The position numbers and the translations under genes were made by a program. The notes under the pieces are model-generated. The model saw only the letters and a program-made list of their open reading frames with translations. It was not told where the DNA came from and ran no database searches. This document shows, piece by piece, positions 23,001 through 33,715 of a stretch of 64,000 nucleotides of DNA. This stretch comes from Azolla caroliniana (lineage: Eukaryota; Polypodiophyta), in the NCBI GenBank assembly GCA_043228905.1, contig JBHGNT010000015.1:20088001-20152000 (forward strand). The letters run 5' to 3'. Positions within the stretch are counted from its first letter, which is position 1; each line of letters opens with the position of its first letter.

Positions 23001-24178
23001 ATGGCTTCCATGAGCATGATGTCTTCCAAATCAAAATCAAAATTTTCCCTGTCACTAGAGATTGTAGACATCCATAAGCAACACGATATTTTAGAGAGCA
23101 CATTTTAGATAGGGGGCCAGAATATACCTATTTAACTGGTAAATGGAAGATCCATGAGACTCTGCTGCATGACTAGGGATCGTTGCTTCACCGTCATGAT
23201 CAGATCCATTTTCTCTTTCAATTAAGAAATCGTGGGATTGAGACACCCAATTTGGCTGAGTAGGAACAAAAGAATCCTGACGGTCTCCAATAGTTCTAGC
23301 TTCCATATCTTCTCCATCACCTGAGAACAATCAAAATTATTAAAAAAACAAGGACACCAGAAGCATTTAGATTTGGAAAAGATGTAGTAAGGGCACAACC
23401 ACTTTGCTGACTGTTGTCTCGCCTGAGCATCCATTCCTCATCTTCGTGTAGCTCCCTCTGTCGGATCCTTATTTTTGCCTCTATAACCTTCTGCTCTTCC
23501 TGAAACGAATGTACATAATATTATCAAGTACCTGAGAAATCAAAATATATTCTTCAAAAAGAAGAATTGCACAATACCGCTTGTTCCATGCTCTTTTCCT
23601 CCAAAGACTTCAATCCTGGATATTCGACCCCATAATTTGTTATCTTGCAAAATGGGCATCTATACACAATAAGAAATACCAAACAGAGATAGATAGTATG
23701 TAGATTCATGAGAAAAACTGTGAAGGATACTGTACGGATCGAGCTGGGTGCAAAGTCTTGATTTGCAAAAAGCATTCTGAAATTTTTCAGCCATTAATTA
23801 CCCCTGCATAGAAATGAGAACTGACAAAAAGAAAACAAAAGAAATTTACCTGTACATATGGCTTTGGTACAGCATTTTGACCTGTTTAAGCTTGGATAGG
23901 ACTGATTAAGTTCCAAAGCTTAGGACATTCAGAAAGATAAAAACAAAATATAGAATAAAGTTTCAAGAACTGAAAGAGACAATACCAGGAAGCAAATTGG
24001 ACACTCATCAAGATCTGCAGAAGGATCCTCAACACCAGGAAAGCAAGGTGCCAATCGGCCTTTGATGATGAGCCGCTTTAATTTTCGAGTGTCCAAGCCT
24101 ATGTGCTCATACAATCCCTGAGGTTGAGTATATTTATCCTCTACCACAGGTCTGCATCTTGTAAATCTGTTGCCCATA
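20091..24178 (-). CDS. RING E3 ubiquitin ligase, GW2/DA2 (SIP5-like) family, 8 exons
   Basis: Coding exons (minus): 24177-23986, 23901-23850, 23776-23731, 23659-23578, 23499-23403, 23320-23128, 23054-22985, 20840-20091; about 493 residues. The end of exon 6 is uncertain (23128 or 23137; both keep frame). The start MGNRFT matches GW2/DA2 and fits an N-myristoylation pattern (MGxxxT); an AG acceptor lies one base before the ATG. After YTQPQGLYEH comes a RING-type domain with C59, C62, C75, C80, C83, H91, C98 and C101. Exon 5 is the basic/acidic helix EEQKVIEAKIRIRQREL typical of the family. Exon 7 gives DLEDIMLMEAIWLSIQ and the C-terminus has FEEQIMLALALSLADAQ, both conserved helices. GW2/DA2 restrict organ or seed size in angiosperms; the role here is inferred. 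The last intron is 2.1 kb. Confidence 0.88.
21125..22012. repeat. diverged direct repeat pair in the last E3 ligase intron
   Basis: Bases about 21125-21215 (AGTGAATCCCAATTCAC..CATCACTAGGAGAGAA..ACTCTTTAAC) recur at about 21907-22012 in the same orientation. They share a stretch ending near a GTATTTTTT. About 700 bases lie between. They could be old short LTRs of a small element or two copies of one repeat. No TG/CA ends or target duplication were fixed. Confidence 0.5.
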
Positions 24179-24227
24179 CTGAATGATATCAAGTGTTGGA
24201 AAAGTCTCCAGCCTTTCAACATTGGAA

Positions 24228-26050
24228 GAATACCTTCTACTTCGAGTTCACTTATGGCTGTGTTGAAGAGAACAATGAGAGGGAAATCAGATAAGAACCA
24301 CGAGTTTCTTAACATGAATTCAAAAAATAACGCAAACCTTCAAGGTCTAACTCAGTTATCGCCGTGCGAAGGTCGCTAGATACAGAGATGCAATCTGAAT
24401 CAATGCTGGCATAATTCAAAAAACCCTACAGAATTATAAAACCATATAAATCCACAGTTGAAAATCAACTAATGTTACCAATTGCTATAGAGTTACTTCT
24501 AATCAAATGATTAGTGATGTAATCAGCATGTGCTACAAATAGACGCCTGAGCAATTAATCACCAACCTAATCATAACGCTTGAGCTAAGGGCACTCTCTG
24601 CATCCCAGACAATACCCAAAGGTGAGCGCTTCTATAGGAATCAAATATGCACATGAGGAACCATACCTTCCACCAGAGTATTACATATCTAAATGAGGGT
24701 GGAACGCAAAATTATTACAAAGAGAGGCCTTTCCTTTATAAATCCAATCCTATGGTTCATATAGACTATAGTTCAGCCAGATCATATGCCAAAATGGACT
24801 ACCTCTAACTCCTCTGTATGCCTGTCCAAATATTATATCTTTAATAGCAAAAAATTCTTAACTTGTTACAACTTATGCATATGCATATAACAGAAAGGCA
24901 TTGCGAACTTTTTAAGACAATAGACTAATACATGCCACACCTTTCGATGATAGAAGAAAGAGATTGATACACCCCACGCACTTCAAAGATGAAATACAAA
25001 GGTTTATTACATGCAAGAAGAGAAGGATACATCCCACACATTTCTTAAGATAGAAGAAAAGGATTAATGAGACCACACCTTTCTGATATAGAAGATTAAG
25101 ATTAATATATACTTTCGAGGTCTAGCTCAGCTATAGCCGTTCAAAGATCAGCAAATGGAGAGATGATGCTTGATCTGGATCGAATCTTGCATCATTTTAA
25201 AAAAATTAAATTTACCGAAGCCCAAACCACAGTGACATTCCTGTTGAGATACTTTTCTACAATAAATGGCAAATATTACTTCACGCTACACCTTTATTAA
25301 GATAGAAGCACAAGATTAATACACAGATTGAAGGTCTGGACCTGCCATAGCCATGCTTAGTTCCAACATAAGGAGATTGCAATCTCTGATTAATGCCTGC
25401 ATAGCTTAATCAAACCTATAGAATCATGAAACACTAAAACTCAGACATGGATGAGATGAAGAGAGTAAATTCAGAAATAAGGCAGGACTTTCTAAGATTT
25501 ATAAGCAAAAGATTAGTATTAATTACCTAATCTTACTTCTACGATAGAAGGAAAAGAGCAGTAACACCCCTTATTTAAGATAGAAGAAATATATCAAAAC
25601 ATAACACGCCTTTCTCAATCTAGAAGCGAAAGCTTAACTCATTCTTTTGAAGACTAGCTCTGCCATAGGCGTGCAAAGTTCAGAAGAGAGCAGAATGATT
25701 CGCAGAGACGAGTGTGTTGAAAAGAATGAACTTAAACAGAAGATTTTTCTTAAGTTAGGAGGCAAAGATCAGTGCAAAACACAACTTTCTTAAAATAGAA
25801 GCGAAAGAGCAATGCATACCGCGACTTCCTTAAGCTACAAGAGAAAAACGATACGTACCACATCTGTCTTGAGATATAATCAATGCATACCACATCTTTC
25901 TTTAAGATACAAGAGAAAAAACAACGTATACAGTATCTTTCTTCGGATAGAATCATTACACACCTTGAAGGTCTGGCTCTGACATAGCTGTTCAAATATC
26001 AGAAAGTGGAGAAATGCTTCGCTATCTTGATCAATTCTGACGCAAACGTA
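24228..26050 (-). repeat. array of six exon-like units upstream of the E3 ligase
   Basis: A unit reading, on the gene strand, roughly GCTATGGCAGAGCTAGACCT-TGAAG occurs near 24230-24265, 24335-24415, 25111-25195, 25326-25410, 25645-25705 and 25963-26045. Four units (near 24233, 24341, 25112 and 25968) end with GT in the right place for a splice donor (for example CAAG/GTGTGT); two have lost it. Between units, a second motif (AGATAGAAGAAAAGATTAATA with ACACCTTTCT) recurs many times. A splice acceptor ATTCAG lies one base before the ATG at 24177, so these units may be alternative leader exons. Their expression cannot be judged from sequence. Confidence 0.6.
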
Positions 26051-26384
26051 ATGTATACTTATCAAAGCCTGACACTCCACATTCTTCTAAATCTGATCGT
26101 CTTTCTTTGAGAATGTTATCGAGAAAACCTATACAATTCGAGAGCACCTTCTACAGAACCATCAAATCCTAAGAATTCCACAGCCCAGTCATAATCTGGT
26201 TATCTTTATTCGCAGTATTGTAAAAATCTAAGTGCTGAAAAAAGGAACTGCGCTTCGATATGAGAAATGACTTGCAGGTTTCGTGGTGGTTACTCCATCA
26301 AGGAAGTCCACTGAGTTCATGGCTTCCTTTCTTTCTTTTGATTCGGAGCTCCATCGCCATCGCCATCGCCATTTCCTTTGGATA

Positions 26385-26600
26385 CAATTAGCTTAACGAC
26401 GGGTTAAACCCTGATCAGGTTTTAACCCAGGTTAAGCTAATTCAGGGCTTTAACCGTGGTTTAAATAACTCTGGGATTTAACTGTGGTTAAGCTAGCTCA
26501 GGGCTTTAACCATGGTTCAGCTAACTCAGGTCTTTTAACCATGGTTTAGCTAACGCAGGACTTTAACCGTGGTTAAGCTAAAACCTGTATTTCCCAAAAT
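26385..26600 (+). repeat. minisatellite of AACC(A/G)TGGTT units
   Basis: About five to six imperfect copies of a 33-40 base unit containing GGGCTTTAACC, (A/G)TGGTT, AGCTAACTCA. Several units contain the palindrome AACCATGGTT. It lies between the divergent E3 ligase and stress-protein genes, so it may sit in a shared upstream region. Confidence 0.85.
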
Positions 26601-26825
26601 GCCCTTGGTTTATCATAACTCTCAAAATGCCCCCTCACTCAATCCCAAAACCACATAACATATCCAAGTTGCCCAAGTTGTTGAGATTACTCCATGCTTT
26701 CGTTAAACTTCTAATGCTCTACATGTATTAAATAGCAAAGCACCGATCCTCACAGTATATTTCCGACACCCGTCCCTTCGAATGGCATGACACGAGATGC
26801 ACAATAATCACATGATAAGCACACA

Positions 26826-26827
<2 letters not shown>

Positions 26828-26867
<40 letters not shown>
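26828..26867 (+). repeat. (CT)n microsatellite
   Basis: About 20 CT units between two AT-richer stretches in the intergenic region upstream of the stress-protein gene. Confidence 0.95.
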
Positions 26868-26873
<6 letters not shown>

Positions 26874-27023
26874 CATTGCTTTTCTCAATCTTCTTGTATG
26901 TATGTTTGATCATATCCGATCAGTACAAGCAAGCATGGGGTGGTCATATCTTATCGGCATCATGGAAGAGACTATGTTTGATGATGAGGCAATGTGATCT
27001 TTAACTCGGGCCCCAATGGCATG

Positions 27024-27335
27024 ACACTAAGATGCACAATAATCGCATGATAAGGACACTCCTTGATCATAGAAGCATCAAACTCACTACACTTGTCTCC
27101 CATCGGCATGCAATGGTGATCGATGCATGATAGTCTCGGCACAAAAATCACGTGATAAGGGCACTCCCTGATCACAAAATCATCAATCTCGCTGCACTTG
27201 TCTCCATCGGCATGCAATGGTCATGGGCTCAAGACTGTCTCGACACAACAATCACGTGATAAAGGACACTCCATGATCATAGAATCATCAATCTCGTTGC
27301 ACTTGTTTCCGTTGGCATGCAATGGTGATCGGCTC
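27024..27335 (+). repeat. tandem repeat, three copies, period about 104 bp
   Basis: Copies start with CACAATAATCGCATGATAAGGACACTCC (about 27036) and close variants at about 27140 and 27244. Each contains TGATCA, ATCATCAA, CACTTG and GGCATGCAATGG. A partial unit lies before the CT tract at about 26782-26820. No coding capacity. Confidence 0.85.
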
Positions 27336-27756
27336 AGGAGAGGACATGTTATGTTATTACATTCCCAACATGTGATACTTTGGATTGCATGGGAGGTGGG
27401 CTTCCCACTAAAACCCCCAGACATTGTGCCCTTCGACGTGTTTATCACTGAAATCATAGAGGGCATCTTTCAGAAATAAAAAGAAAAACTCTCTCTTTGT
27501 TTTTTTTTTTACGGTAATTGCTTAGCCTAATGATAAGTTGTTATACTAGAATTCGTGTTCGTCTAGCATAACATTCGTTTTCCTACGTTGGAAAACGAAT
27601 GCGAATGGTATTCAAACATTATTGTGTTTTTTTTTCCCCTTTTTAAAAGTTTTTTTTAGGTTTATTTATCTCATAATAAATAGTTGTGGTATTACCATTC
27701 TCTGAGGGTGTTTACCATACTCGATTGCACGTATGGCACGTATGGTTCATACTATG

Positions 27757-27770
27757 CCAATGGCTATAAA
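27757..27770 (+). promoter_or_regulatory. CCAAT and TATA motifs upstream of the stress-protein gene
   Basis: GCCAATGGCTATAAA stands about 80 bases before the ATG at 27849, followed by a TATATA tract (27770-27800). Position and order fit a core promoter, although the adjoining TA microsatellite makes a chance TATA possible. Confidence 0.5.
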
Positions 27771-27848
27771 TATATATATATATATATATAGATATATATA
27801 ATCATATATATAATTACAGGTCAAAGAAGAAGGAGGAGGAGCTTGGAG

Positions 27849-28263
27849 ATGGAAGCTATGGCAGAAGAATTACACCCTGCTGCTCCCTCGGCCTCTGCTA
27901 CTGGCGATGTTACTCGCGTCCTGTTTGCAGTGAATCAGTCTTCTGAAGGTTACCCCAATCCTTCCATTAGTAGCCTCTCCGCATTTCACTGGATTCTCAA
28001 CAAGCTTATCCACCCCGAAACAAAGCACAGATTCAAACTTCTCATCTTGCACGTTCAAGTTTCTGATGAAGACGGTACGTATATACGTGGAATACCTGAT
28101 TCACTATTTGCGTTGCATCTTCTGTCGTTGATTTTCTTGCTGGTGAAATAAAGGTTAATTTGTTTAAATGCCAGAAGGGGGGATTTTCTATTCACCTCTT
28201 TTATATCGAAATTGTTTATGTGCACGTTCATCTATGCATTTATGTGCATAACACATACATACA

Positions 28264-28296
<33 letters not shown>

Positions 28297-31200
28297 GTAT
28301 GTATGCATCTATGTATATATATGCAAATGAATATGTGTGTATGTCTGAATGCATGTAAATTTGTGTATATGAATGTTACACACATGCATTGGTTTGGAAA
28401 AACTTGTCCTCATTTTCATGAAGCTAGTAAATTAATGCCAATTTATATTAATTTTCAATGCATGTCTCTGTGCACACATACATGCAGTGTTTTGGGAAAT
28501 AATTGGGCACCTGTGCATCTCTATGGGTTCGTAAGTTTATATATGCGATTGTGTGTATATATACCTATGCAAATTGTGTAATGTTTAAACATATATATGT
28601 ATATATGCTCATATAAAACGTACATATTGATAAGTTTGAGGCCATATAAGTACTTGTGGGTTCTGATCATTTCCAGCCTTTTAAATAGCTCTTCTTCGTA
28701 TTTGATAAATTTGTATCGAACATGTACAGGTGGATTATATGTAGCATGTTTTTTGTGTGGATATGAATTACCATCACAATTTACCACAATTTCATCCATT
28801 ATGAATGTAAATTATCTGAAGACTATTTTCTTGGAAAGTTAATATCTTTTCCGGGTTTGGAATCTCTCATGCAGGTTTTGATGAAACTGATAGCCTCTAT
28901 GCTACTAATGAAGATTTCAAGCATTTGCAACAAGAAGATAAAGCTCGAGGAGTTCATTTGCTACAACATTTTATAAATCATTGCAATGATTTGGAGGTTT
29001 GAATCATGACTTTATAGAATTCTTTTACGAGTGTAAATGATTTCAATGTAGTTAACTCGTCATTACATTTCCCAAACAGAGCTTTGTTTGCAAGGCCGTT
29101 TAAAAAAAAGGAAACTCAAACATACTGCTTGTGCTTGCATCTGGATAAATGAAAACTTTTTATCCTTACTGAATAGGTGACGGGGTCAGTTTTCTTTGAA
29201 CATCTGGTTTGCACAAATTATAGAAATATAATGGCCGGAAGGTGACCAGTAATTGTATGGAGTTATAAGATTTTTGAATGATGGACACTATTCCTTGGTT
29301 TTGATACATAATTATATGGTACCAGCCTTTAACAAACGAGATTGTTCAGATGTTGCTATTGACAGGTGTTGTTAAGAAGATTTGAAAGACTGGCATGTCA
29401 TTGAAGTCAGCTATACTATCCATCACGTGCACATTTAATTATTATTTTAATACATTATTATATTTCTTATTTGGCTTTTTATTTGGGAATGGCATTTGAT
29501 TTGCCATTATATTTCTTATTTTGAATCCTTTCATTTCTGTTTTTAAATGCCCAATAACAAAATTCATTTAGTAACCTAGATAAATAATATCTCAACTAGC
29601 ATAAATAATCTTAAAAACCCATTTGCGGATTTGGGAGCTTCATTATAGAGATCTGTTTTGGCACACTAGATTTGAAGTTCTAATATAGTCCATTGAATTT
29701 GTCATCTTGCATGAAAAATTAAACCTTAAATAATTTACAAAAGTAATGGAATACTACATTTGGGTTTGGCTTGTATCTTATTATGCTATGGGTATATATT
29801 TCTAGGTGTCATGTAAAGCATGGATTAAGGTAGGAGATCCCAGAGATGTTATTTGCAAAGAAGTGAAGCGGATACATCCAGACATCTTAGTTTTGGGCAG
29901 CCGTGGTTTGAAAACTATTGACAGGTATGCTTATGAACAAATTTGTAAAGAAATGGCACTTTGATACCAATTATCATAAGCTTTCTATGTCTTATTAAAA
30001 TTAAATGGTGTCAATTCTTTGATGTTCAATTTATCTGCTAATAGGAACTATCTTTTTTAAATTCAGTATTTGATTATGAGTTAGTGAAAGGGGGAAGTGA
30101 AATTCTGAAGTCGTAATCTCATTGATATCGCTGCCTAAAACATAGATAGATGTCATATTTACCCTCAAATATCATATGGGCCAAGGCCTAGCTTTTGTTA
30201 CCAACTCTGGGAATACAGTTAGGATATGACACTATTTTTGTGTTCTTGATTCTTGTTGTGTGAAGGGTTCTTCAATTTATCTGTTGTGCTAACTGCAGTT
30301 GCTGGCCTACTATGTTTTTAGTCAAGTGGTAATTGTGTGCATGCTATAATATTAGGCCATTATGCTACATCCCATCATTAAACATGAGAACCCACTGCAT
30401 GCTGCCTGCCTACCTAAAAGATGGGTAGGGCTATTGTTGATACTAAAAGCATGTTCATGTGCACATGACTAGATTCAAGAATTAGAATTTTTTATCGTCC
30501 ATAAAGAGGCCAATTTTGACCCATAAAGAAAGGGTAGAAAGAGAGGAAGTAATGACATCAGAAACTGAGTAGAAAGAGAGGAGGCAGTGACATCAGAAAC
30601 TGAAGACACTGGTGAAAATTCAAATTTCAGGCAGCCAATTCAGAGTGAATTGTGTTGTTGCTATTCCTTGGACTAGGTTGGATACAATAGTGTCATGTTT
30701 CACCAAGTTGGTGAGAATTGATGAAAAGGAAAGTAGGATGTGAACACTAGATAAAAGGAGGTCAATGGAAATTAGTGCACATGGAGTAACTCTAGGAATA
30801 TTTCATCACCCAGGGGTTCATTATTGTATAGATTGCATTGTTTATCCTTATTTTGGGCCTTCACAAGCATAATCTTTGTTTTGAAGCTTTTGCCACACAA
30901 TGTGCTATGCATATAAAAGTTTTCCATTAGTCATAAGCTGTTCGGCATCTTCTGAAGTATTTTCAGAAAACACCATATCCTTTGCATATGACAAAAAACA
31001 TGATAACGACATTCCAATGGTAACTTCTTCAATGCTTTGTGCTTTACAAGCTCGTTGACCATTTGTTCCAATTCATCAATGCATAAACCAAAGAGAGTGG
31101 GTGACAATGGACATCCTTAACACCAATGCTGGTATAGAAAAAATCTGAAAATTCCATTTCCCATATGCACATGGCATATCATGTTCTCATAGATTTGAGA

Positions 31201-31483
31201 ATATTGCAAGCATATACCCTTGGTATCTTGAGTTATTGCATCTGTCTCCAAAGATGCTCATGGGGCACCATATTAAAAGCTTAAGTCTATGAAACAACAA
31301 TATAGTCCATTACCTTTCAAATGGCTTTCTTCCATTGTCACTCAAAAGTGACTATGTGATGGATTGTGCTATGGCGTTTTTGAAAACTAGCTTGTCTATA
31401 AGCCCTCTTATCACCCACACACTTAACACAACTTCTATTATACGTCAAATAGCTTCGCCATAAGAGAACCGACTATGATTGTC

Positions 31484-31531
<48 letters not shown>

Positions 31532-32233
31532 ACATAATCAACATCGATTTATTAGTTGTCCAGTGGCAACGGCTATTTGGAAATTTATATCTGCAGTATG
31601 GGCTTCTCTATGTGGAATGTCAAAATCCCCTTTTCAATAAGCTCTTGATCGTTTGGAGTTGAGAATGCCCTCTCCACATTTGACATTGTCTTTCAGTTTC
31701 TAAGGTATTAGGGTTTATTGCGTATTTGGCATATGCATACTGCCTTTGTTTTTTATTGCCTTTGGCATGACATTCTCCATGTTAGACTTCAGGGAAGTTG
31801 ACACAAGAGGAATTAGGGAATTTTAGGTTGGCAAGGGATCATGTCTATCAATTGGATTGGCCTTTATCACATGGGGCGGTATAGGTCCATAATGATGTAC
31901 TTAGAGATGGGAGATGTAATAGGAACCTTCATTGACTTTGTAGTGAGCTGATAGGATATTATATTCCATCGATTGTAATTCAACTTTCATAATTAATAGA
32001 TTACTATTTACAAAATAAGAGTAGAATAGATTGTTATGTTCTTGAGACCAATTTTGACTTATGCATCCGAATAAACATCTTCTTGTATGTGACTCCTTCC
32101 CAAGAGAGGTTTTTTGTTTTTAAGGATTTTTGTCGCAACGGTGAGTGACTATTGCTCAAAGCATGCGAATTGCCCGGTTCTTGTAATCAAAAGGAATAAA
32201 CAAGATGCACCAAAGGACCCGATAGATGACTGA
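27849..32233 (+). CDS. universal stress protein (USP) family, 4 exons
   Basis: Exons: 27849-28074, 28875-28996, 29806-29924, 32125-32233; 191 residues. The single UspA domain starts at VTRVLFAVNQSS and is closest in layout to plant At3g01520-type proteins (YPNPSIS, LLILHVQVSDEDGFD, WIKVGDPRDVICKEV, LVLGSRGL, ending KRNKQDAPKDPIDD). USPs are small cytosolic proteins, often AMP/ATP-binding, linked to stress responses. The binding motif GX2GX9G(S/T) is G147, G150 and then Ala160-Thr161, so the third Gly is Ala. The first ATG has a start-proximal promoter. Intron 3 (29925-32124) hosts a LINE relic. Part of the last exon is duplicated just downstream. It converges with the CRL gene; the stops are 1.5 kb apart. 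Confidence 0.92.
28247..28330 (+). repeat. (CATA)n microsatellite in intron 1 of the stress-protein gene
   Basis: A run of about 12 CATA units is followed by an inverted TATGTATG stretch, so the transcript could form a hairpin here. Confidence 0.9.
30930..31485 (-). pseudogene. LINE reverse transcriptase relic
   Basis: On the minus strand, pieces of a plant-type LINE reverse transcriptase follow in order despite stops and frameshifts. First a segment like YRTIMVGSLMAKLF (about 31440-31485), then MEESHLKGNGLYCCFIDL and AFNMVPHEHLWRQ (about 31245-31340), then CPLSPTLFGLCIDEL (about 31066-31116), then a decayed C-terminal part. It lies in intron 3 of the stress-protein gene, in the opposite direction. 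An (AG)n tract (31486-31527) abuts its 5' side. The element ends were not found. Confidence 0.78.
31486..31527 (+). repeat. (AG)n microsatellite
   Basis: About 20 AG units directly beside the LINE relic in intron 3 of the stress-protein gene. Confidence 0.95.
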
Positions 32234-32299
32234 GTAAATTCAAAGGCTCAAGAAAGGGAACAAGACGATTCACCAAAGGATTCAATGGATGACTCAATA
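32201..32299 (+). repeat. partial duplication of the stress-protein C-terminal coding end
   Basis: CAAGATGCACCAAAGGACC..GATGACTGAGTA (32201-32237) recurs as CAAGACGATTCACCAAAGGATTC..GATGACTCAATA (32261-32299), about 60 bases further on. The first copy encodes the last residues and stop of the protein; the second lies in the 3' untranslated part. Confidence 0.75.
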
Positions 32300-33715
32300 T
32301 CTTGATGGTTTGATGAAGTGATTTTCCAATCTATAAATGTGTACAACCTTATATTTGATACTAAAGAATGATGATATCTCATTCAATTATGAAATGTGTA
32401 TATGAATCCGTTACTTAAGTCAGATGGTGTTATTTTATTCACTTCTTTTGTATCATGTGATACATGACCTTATTTTTATAGCTGGGAATAATATACAGGG
32501 TGATCAGAATGTATATTACATATCCGTCTTTTGTAATTTAGGAAATCACATACAGAATAAATTTCATTCAGTAAAAATCCTCTGTTTCTGATATACAAAG
32601 ATAATTCTAATTGGCACCAATTTCTCTTCTACCAATTTGCCTTTGTGCCAATCACGTGGTATGTTATCAAAGAGTTATGAAATTGTAAAATGAAGAAAAA
32701 AAGTTTAATAATAGAATAAAACTAACTCCCATCTATGACATGACAAACAATCTGCATTGACAAGGAATGGGTTATCTATACACATTATTGATTATCATTC
32801 ATAACATATTACATTTATAATTGAACAACTTAATGCCCAAATTATGCATGCTGTCATTTCCAAATTTGGCACAACTATCATTGTCATATTCTTGCAATGT
32901 TAGAAGATGGTATGGTGTGTTTTAATGTTTAGGATAAGGTGATGAATACCTCTAGATTGATGAGTTATTAATAATCAATTGATCATAATACTTGGGCTCT
33001 CTACAAAATTGTCAAGTGGAATCTAGTCCTCTTCCAAAACACATGCTCAATAATAGATAGCAATAAGCTAGTACTTTTTGGATGTTGAATTGACATTTAC
33101 ATGATTGAGGACATCCTCCTATCAAGTTGAGTTGCACGAATACGTCAATAAATAAGCAAAATATTGAAGCTGAATTTGAGTGGATGAAGAACCAGCAGCA
33201 TTGAGAGACAATTTTGCATTCAGTATGTAATTAGAATTTTGAGCTCTTCCTAAAAAATAAAAAATCTTTCCATAAAAGAAATTTGAACCATGAATTGAAT
33301 AGGTAATAAAATTCCAAGAAAAGAAAAATCCGTGGAACTTATTGTTTTCTTAACACTAGGCCATCCAAGACTTGGACTACCAACCTTAAGAGGAATGTTC
33401 GATTAGTTCCATGTTCTGAAGCTATTGTTCATATTCATAAATATAGAGTTAGTAAATGAACAAGTAAGTTTATTATGAAACATCTTAAACCTTCTTCACA
33501 AGAATTCCACGAATTCCAAAAAAATCCTTGATTATAATTACTGTCATGAGCTTCTCACCAGGTAAAAAACTTTTGCTATGAGCTACCATGTACCTAAAGA
33601 GTGTATGATACAAGCAAAATCAAGATGCATCTTGAAAATCATGTTCCCTGGATAATAACAATTAATAGAACCAATTGCCCTGTGAGACAAAATTTTCCTC
33701 AAGTGAAACATTTCT
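32300..33715. other. region between convergent genes
   Basis: This holds the 3' untranslated regions of the stress-protein gene (+) and the CRL gene (-). Otherwise AT-rich, with no frame or element I recognise. Confidence 0.5.

Noticed and set aside
24178-24315. Longer N-terminus for the E3 ligase starting at 24315
   Set aside because: The extra 46 residues run through a leader unit and a splice acceptor; the MGNRF start matches the family.
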